From: an uncultured Erysipelotrichaceae bacterium
GTDB lineage: Bacteria; Bacillota_I; Bacilli_A; RF39; UBA660
DNA: 9,654 nt
Reading direction: 5' to 3'
Assembly: GCA_902766545.1 (NCBI GenBank)
Contig: CACXEC010000096.1
Coordinates: 1 to 9,654 of the forward strand
In this document: positions 5,670-9,654 of the stretch, piece by piece
Layout: each line of letters starts with the position of its first letter
Numbering within the stretch: the first letter of the stretch is position 1
Translations under genes and position numbers: made by a program
The notes under the pieces: model-generated
Database searches by the model: none
Told to the model about the DNA's origin: nothing
The model's input: the letters and a program-made list of their open reading frames with translations, nothing else

Positions 5670-7418
5670 ATGTTTAAATTATTTAAAAATGTAACTAAGA
5701 GAGAAATATTATTAATAATTATTAGTACTATTTTAATTATATTTCAAGTTTTTTTAGAACTTAAAATGCCTGATTATATGAGCACTATAACTAGGCTAGT
5801 ACAAACTGAAGGTAGTAAAATAAAAGATATTCTTATTAATGGTGGATATATGCTTTTATGTGCTTTTGGTTCATTAATATCAGCTGTAATAGTAGGATAT
5901 TTAATTGCTAATATTACATCAGCATTTTCTATGCATACGAGAAAAACGTTATTTAATAAAATAGAAAGCTTATCTCTTGCAGAAGTTAAAGAATTTAAAA
6001 CTAGTAGTTTAATTACTAGAACGACTAATGATATTACGCAAATAGAAATGTTTTTAGGTCTTGGTCTTCAAATGCTTATTAAAGCTCCTCTAACTGCTAT
6101 TTGGGCGATTACTAAAATCCTTAATAAAAGCTGGGAATGGAGTGCAGTTACTGCTCTTGCCGTGGTTATTCTTCTTACAACTATCATTATAATAACTTCA
6201 ATAGTGGTTCCTAAATTTAAGATTATTCAAAAACTTATTGATAAACTAAATAATGTTACGAGAGAAAATTTACTTGGTATTCGAGTTATTAGAGCTTTTA
6301 ATGCGGAAGAATACCAAAAAGAAAAATTTGAAGATGTTAATGATAGTCTTACAAAAAGATTATTATTTAATCAAAAGACTTTTGCAATTTTTAATCCTTT
6401 GATGAATTTTATCATGCATAGTTTAAGTCTATCAATTTATATTATAGGTGCGTATCTTATTTATAATTCATTGCTTGCTGATAAAATAACTATATTTAGT
6501 AATATGGTAGTTTTTTCTTCCTATGCTATGCAGGTTATTATGTCATTTTTAATGCTCGCTTTTGTATTTATGATGATGCCAAGAGCTAATGTATCAGCTA
6601 AAAGAATTAATGAAGTGTTAGATAAAGAAATATCAATTAAAGATGGTTATATTACTAATAGTAATGAAAAAGGTACAGTAGAATTTAAAAACGTTTGCTT
6701 TAAATATGATGATGCTGAAGAATATGTTTTAGAGAATATCTCTTTTAAAGTTAATAGAGGTGAAACAGTAGCATTTATTGGGTCTACTGGTTCTGGTAAA
6801 AGTACCTTAATTAATTTGATTCCTAGATTTTATGACGTTACTAAAGGTGAAATACTAGTAGATGGAGTTAATATAAAAGATTATAAAGAAGAATATTTAA
6901 GAGAAAAAATTGGTTATGTATCTCAAAAGGCAGTTATTTTTAGTGGAAGTGTTAAAGATAATGTTAAATATGGTTCTAAGAAAATAAGTGATAAAAAAAT
7001 TAAAGAGGCTATTAAAGTTGCACAAGCTGAAGATTTTGTTTTAAAGATGGATAATAAGTATAATAGTGATTTATCTCAAGGTGGAACAAATATTTCGGGT
7101 GGGCAAAAGCAAAGAATATCTATTGCTAGAGCGATTGCTAAAGACCCTGAAATTTATATATTTGATGATTCTTTTAGTGCTTTAGATTATAAGACTGATA
7201 GCTTACTTCGTAAGGAACTAAAAAAATATGCAAAAGATGCTACTATTTTAATTGTTGCTCAAAGAATAGGAACAATTTTAAATGCGGACAAGATAGTAGT
7301 TTTAGATGAAGGTAAATGTGTCGGTATAGGGACACATAAAGAGTTAATTAATAATTGTGATGTATATAAGCAGATTGCTTTATCTCAATTAAGTGAGGAG
7401 GAAGCTTTAAATGCGTAA
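5670..7418 (+). CDS. ABC exporter half-transporter, subunit with degenerate ATPase site (BmrC/TM287-like)
   Basis: 582 residues: an N-terminal type I exporter membrane domain (hydrophobic segments near 12-30, 58-82, 138-180 and 245-303) and a C-terminal nucleotide-binding domain. ATPase motifs: Walker A GSTGSGKST (371-379), Q-loop Gln419, intact signature ISGGQ (475-479), and Walker B IYIFDD (495-500). The residue after the Walker B Asp, normally catalytic Glu, is Asp500. The switch His is Gln531 (VAQRIGTI). These two changes are what the non-catalytic NBD of heterodimeric exporters such as TM287/288 carries. An in-frame TAG directly before the ATG fixes the start. The gene overlaps the next by 8 bp. 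Length matches BmrC (YheI). Substrate (drug, peptide or lipid) cannot be read from sequence; efflux across the cell membrane is the expected role. Confidence 0.94.
   Translation: MFKLFKNVTKREILLIIISTILIIFQVFLELKMPDYMSTITRLVQTEGSKIKDILINGGYMLLCAFGSLISAVIVGYLIANITSAFSMHTRKTLFNKIESLSLAEVKEFKTSSLITRTTNDITQIEMFLGLGLQMLIKAPLTAIWAITKILNKSWEWSAVTALAVVILLTTIIIITSIVVPKFKIIQKLIDKLNNVTRENLLGIRVIRAFNAEEYQKEKFEDVNDSLTKRLLFNQKTFAIFNPLMNFIMHSLSLSIYIIGAYLIYNSLLADKITIFSNMVVFSSYAMQVIMSFLMLAFVFMMMPRANVSAKRINEVLDKEISIKDGYITNSNEKGTVEFKNVCFKYDDAEEYVLENISFKVNRGETVAFIGSTGSGKSTLINLIPRFYDVTKGEILVDGVNIKDYKEEYLREKIGYVSQKAVIFSGSVKDNVKYGSKKISDKKIKEAIKVAQAEDFVLKMDNKYNSDLSQGGTNISGGQKQRISIARAIAKDPEIYIFDDSFSALDYKTDSLLRKELKKYAKDATILIVAQRIGTILNADKIVVLDEGKCVGIGTHKELINNCDVYKQIALSQLSEEEALNA
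7395..7401 (+). promoter_or_regulatory. Strong ribosome binding site for the second ABC subunit
   Basis: GAGGAGG lies 9 nt before ATG at 7411, inside the end of the first ABC gene. An in-frame TAA at 7408-7410 excludes a longer start. Confidence 0.8.
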
Positions 7419-9408
7419 TGGTAGAGGAAGGGTAAACGAAAAACCAGAAAACTTCAAAAATGCTATTTATAGATTATTTAAAGAATTAAAAGAGTATAAA
7501 ATATTAATTATAATTGCCCTTATATTAGCCGCTTTTGGATCTTTTTTAGGTATTCTTGCTCCTGATAAACTAAAGAGTCTTACTGATGAAATTTCTAAAG
7601 GAATTATGGTAGATAAAAAAGAGATTGTTAAGTTACAAAACAAAATGAAAGAAAATATGATTATAGATGAAAATGGTAACTATATATTTCAAGATTTTGT
7701 TATGAATGGTGAAAAAATAAGTAGTATAGATCAAATAAAACTTACTAATGTTATGCAAAATAATAGACAAGATCTAAGTTTATTAAGCCAAATGCCTGAA
7801 AGTGTTCAAAAAGCAATTAGCCCTACACTTAATGTTAGTAAGATAAAAAGTATTGCCATATTTATATTTATTTTAATAATTTTAAGTGCATTATTTAATT
7901 ATATTGAAGCTATTATTATGACTAATGTATCTAATAATTTTGCTAAAAAACTTCGTAGTAATATCAATAATAAATTAAATAAACTACCACTTAAATATTT
8001 TGATAAGACACTTCATGGTGATATTCTTTCTAGATTTACAAATGATGTAGATACTATTGGTGGATCTATGAATAATTCTTTGGCAACTTTGGTAAGTGCT
8101 ATAACGCTTTTATTAGGATCATTATTTATGATGTTTTATACTAATTATATTATGGCTATAACAGCTATTGTATCAAGTTTATTTGGTCTTATATTTATGG
8201 GATTTGTTTTATCTAAAAGTCAAAAATATTTTGTGGCAAGACAAGAGGAACTTGGTAATTTAAATGGTCATATTGAAGAAGTATATTCTGGACTTAATAT
8301 TGTTAAGGCCTATAATGCTAAAGATGAAGTAGATAAAGTTTTTGATAAATATAATTATAATGTTTATAATGCTAATAGAAAAAGTCAATTTTTATCTGGG
8401 CTAATGCCTCCAATGATGGGATTTATTGGACATTTTGGATATGTTTGTGTATGTATAGTTGGGGCACTTTTAACTATGAAGGGTAGTATTAGTTTTGGCG
8501 TAATTATAGCATTTATTACTTATGTTAGAATGTTTTCTAATCCATTATCACAAATAGCTCAAGCTTTTTCTTCACTTCAATCAGTAGCAGCTGCTTCCGA
8601 AAGGGTGTTTGAAATATATGATGAAGAAGAAATGAGTAATGAAGAAAATAATGTTTATTTAAATAAAAATAAAGTTAAGGGTACAATAGAGTTTAAAAAT
8701 GTTAGTTTTACATATGATGGTAATGATGAACCAACTATTCATAATTTTAGTGCAGTAGCGCATTCTGGTGAGAAAATAGCTATTGTTGGTCCAACTGGAG
8801 CAGGTAAAACTACAATTGTAAACTTACTTATGAAGTTTTACGATATTAATGATGGAGATATTTTAATAGACGGAGTAAGTACTAAAAAATTATCAAGAGA
8901 AAATATTCATGATTTATTTACGATGGTTTTACAAGATACTTGGTTATTTGATGGAACGGTTAAGGATAATTTAATTTTTAATCAAGAAAATATTTCAATA
9001 GATAAGATAAAAAAAGTGTGTAAAACAGTTGGCATAGATCATTTTATTAAAACATTACCTAATTCTTATGAGTCATTAATTACGGATACTAATAATATAT
9101 CCGCTGGTCAAAAACAGCTTATGACAATTGCTAGAGGTATTATTAAAGATTCTCCTTTTATTATTTTAGATGAAGCAACAAGTAACGTTGATACAAGAAC
9201 AGAAGAATTAGTTCAAAAAGCCATGGATAAATTATCTGAAGGTAAAACGTCATTTATTATTGCACACCGTCTATCAACTATTAAAAATGCTAATTTAATT
9301 TTAGTTATGAAAAATGGCAATATTGTTGAACAAGGAACTCATGATGAACTACTTTTAAAAAATGGTTTTTATGCTGAATTATATAATTCGCAATTTAATG
9401 AAAATTAG
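7411..9408 (+). CDS. ABC exporter half-transporter, catalytic subunit with extracellular insert (BmrD/TM288-like)
   Basis: 665 residues, the partner of the preceding subunit. The membrane domain has TM1 near 30-50, then a polar stretch of about 95 residues (52-146) before the next hydrophobic segment (147-170). This is an external insert at the place where BmrD (YheH) carries its extracellular domain. The NBD has Walker A GPTGAGKTT (460-468), Q-loop Gln508, Walker B FIILDE with catalytic Glu588, and switch His619 (IAHRLSTI), all canonical. Its signature is altered: ISAGQ (563-567) instead of LSGGQ. In a head-to-tail dimer this bad signature faces the first subunit's defective Walker B/switch site, giving one dead and one live ATP site. 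The 8-bp overlap and strong ribosome binding site suggest balanced production of the two halves. The substrate is unknown. Confidence 0.95.
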   Translation: MRNGRGRVNEKPENFKNAIYRLFKELKEYKILIIIALILAAFGSFLGILAPDKLKSLTDEISKGIMVDKKEIVKLQNKMKENMIIDENGNYIFQDFVMNGEKISSIDQIKLTNVMQNNRQDLSLLSQMPESVQKAISPTLNVSKIKSIAIFIFILIILSALFNYIEAIIMTNVSNNFAKKLRSNINNKLNKLPLKYFDKTLHGDILSRFTNDVDTIGGSMNNSLATLVSAITLLLGSLFMMFYTNYIMAITAIVSSLFGLIFMGFVLSKSQKYFVARQEELGNLNGHIEEVYSGLNIVKAYNAKDEVDKVFDKYNYNVYNANRKSQFLSGLMPPMMGFIGHFGYVCVCIVGALLTMKGSISFGVIIAFITYVRMFSNPLSQIAQAFSSLQSVAAASERVFEIYDEEEMSNEENNVYLNKNKVKGTIEFKNVSFTYDGNDEPTIHNFSAVAHSGEKIAIVGPTGAGKTTIVNLLMKFYDINDGDILIDGVSTKKLSRENIHDLFTMVLQDTWLFDGTVKDNLIFNQENISIDKIKKVCKTVGIDHFIKTLPNSYESLITDTNNISAGQKQLMTIARGIIKDSPFIILDEATSNVDTRTEELVQKAMDKLSEGKTSFIIAHRLSTIKNANLILVMKNGNIVEQGTHDELLLKNGFYAELYNSQFNEN

Positions 9409-9428
9409 AGGCGTTTCTCTAATTTTTT
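9401..9428 (+). terminator. Rho-independent terminator of the ABC operon
   Basis: AAAATTAGAG (9401-9410) pairs perfectly with CTCTAATTTT (9417-9426) around the loop GCGTTT, with the T-run ending at 9428. The TAG stop of the ABC gene is inside the left arm. Confidence 0.85.
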
Positions 9429-9430
9429 AA

Positions 9431-9459
9431 TTGATTATTTTTAGGCTTTGATGTATTAT
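9431..9459 (+). promoter_or_regulatory. Probable promoter for the gene at the right edge
   Basis: -35 TTGATT (9431-9436), a 17-bp spacer, and -10 TATTAT (9454-9459). The predicted start near 9466 gives a leader of about 70 nt, longer than the others in this window. The leader holds only a small TGATA/TATCA hairpin. Confidence 0.55.
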
Positions 9460-9535
9460 ACTCGTCAAACAAGTGAGAGTATTTTTGATAAGAAATATCA
9501 TATTGTTAAAAAATGAATAGAAGGATCTGGTTTAT

Positions 9536-9654
9536 ATGGATTTTGAGGATATTAAAAGACAAATTGGCGAAATTTTTAAATATAAGTCGCTAGAAGAGCT
9601 CCTTAATTGCTTTAGAAAGCTTAACCATTTATTAAGTAAACTAAGTTATAATAA
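9536..9654 (+). CDS. 5' end of an unrecognised gene, cut by the window edge
   Basis: ATG at 9536 has AAGGA about 10 nt upstream (9521-9525) and an in-frame TAG at 9518-9520. The frame stays open for 39 codons to the window end. The visible N-terminus starts MDFEDIKRQIGEIF and is charged, Leu- and Lys-rich and probably helical. It has no signal peptide or membrane segment, so a cytoplasmic protein is likely. No family can be recognised from this piece. It sits after a strong terminator with its own probable promoter, so it is not part of the ABC operon. Confidence 0.6.
   Translation, partial: MDFEDIKRQIGEIFKYKSLEELLNCFRKLNHLLSKLSYN

Noticed and set aside
5670..9408. Bacteriocin or lantibiotic export locus
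   Set aside because: There is no peptidase C39 domain on either ABC subunit, and no precursor peptide, modification or immunity gene nearby.
9458..9486. ATACTC/GAGTAT hairpin followed by a T-run as a terminator or attenuator
   Set aside because: The stem is only 6 bp with a 13-nt loop, and its left arm overlaps the predicted -10, so it would not be fully transcribed.
9513..9593. Short ORF starting at ATG 9513
   Set aside because: It is only 26 codons, overlaps the better-supported frame at 9536, and has no ribosome binding site.

Overview
The window is AT-rich, gene-dense, and entirely coded on the + strand. It looks like a chromosomal piece of a low-GC Bacilli relative, most plausibly an uncultured gut lineage of the RF39 / Mollicutes-like type. 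The reasons are the strong A/T bias in codons and spacers, Gram-positive Shine-Dalgarno sites, very short spacers with small U-tailed terminators, and two surface proteins of kinds common in such genomes: InlB-type plus BspA-type repeats, and a SipW-type signal plus a DUF6273-like C-terminus. Tryptophan is TGG at conserved positions, so the code is not the Mycoplasma UGA=Trp code. All eight stop codons seen are TAA (6) or TAG (2).

Layout: (1) Bases 2-946 are the 3' end of a repeat-rich surface protein, closed by a terminator overlapping its stop. (2) An extended -10 promoter drives a four-gene unit from 1006 to 3845: tgt (UUG start), a small four-cysteine membrane protein, a two-cysteine glutathione/thioredoxin peroxidase, and a thioredoxin-reductase-like flavoprotein. 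These genes overlap or nearly touch, and a hairpin terminator closes the unit at 3844-3872. (3) Bases 3907-5577 are a monocistronic secreted protein whose promoter -35 box sits in the loop of the preceding terminator. (4) Bases 5670-9408 are two overlapping genes for the halves of a heterodimeric ABC exporter, with their own promoter and a strong terminator. (5) From 9536 a new, unrecognised gene begins and runs off the window.

How the genes work together: the peroxidase and reductase form a probable thiol peroxide-detoxification pair, with an unseen thioredoxin between them. The reductase keeps its FAD motifs and CxxC but has lost both NADPH-binding signatures, which suggests a different electron donor, possibly ferredoxin as in the FFTR-type enzymes. 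The two ABC subunits carry complementary defects: the first lacks the catalytic Glu and switch His, the second has an altered signature motif. That is the pattern of exporters such as TM287/288 and BmrCD. I see no wholly new multi-gene system. The strongest leads are the NADPH-motif-less reductase next to a peroxidase, the small cysteine-rich membrane protein in the same operon, and the stand-alone SipW-type secreted protein.
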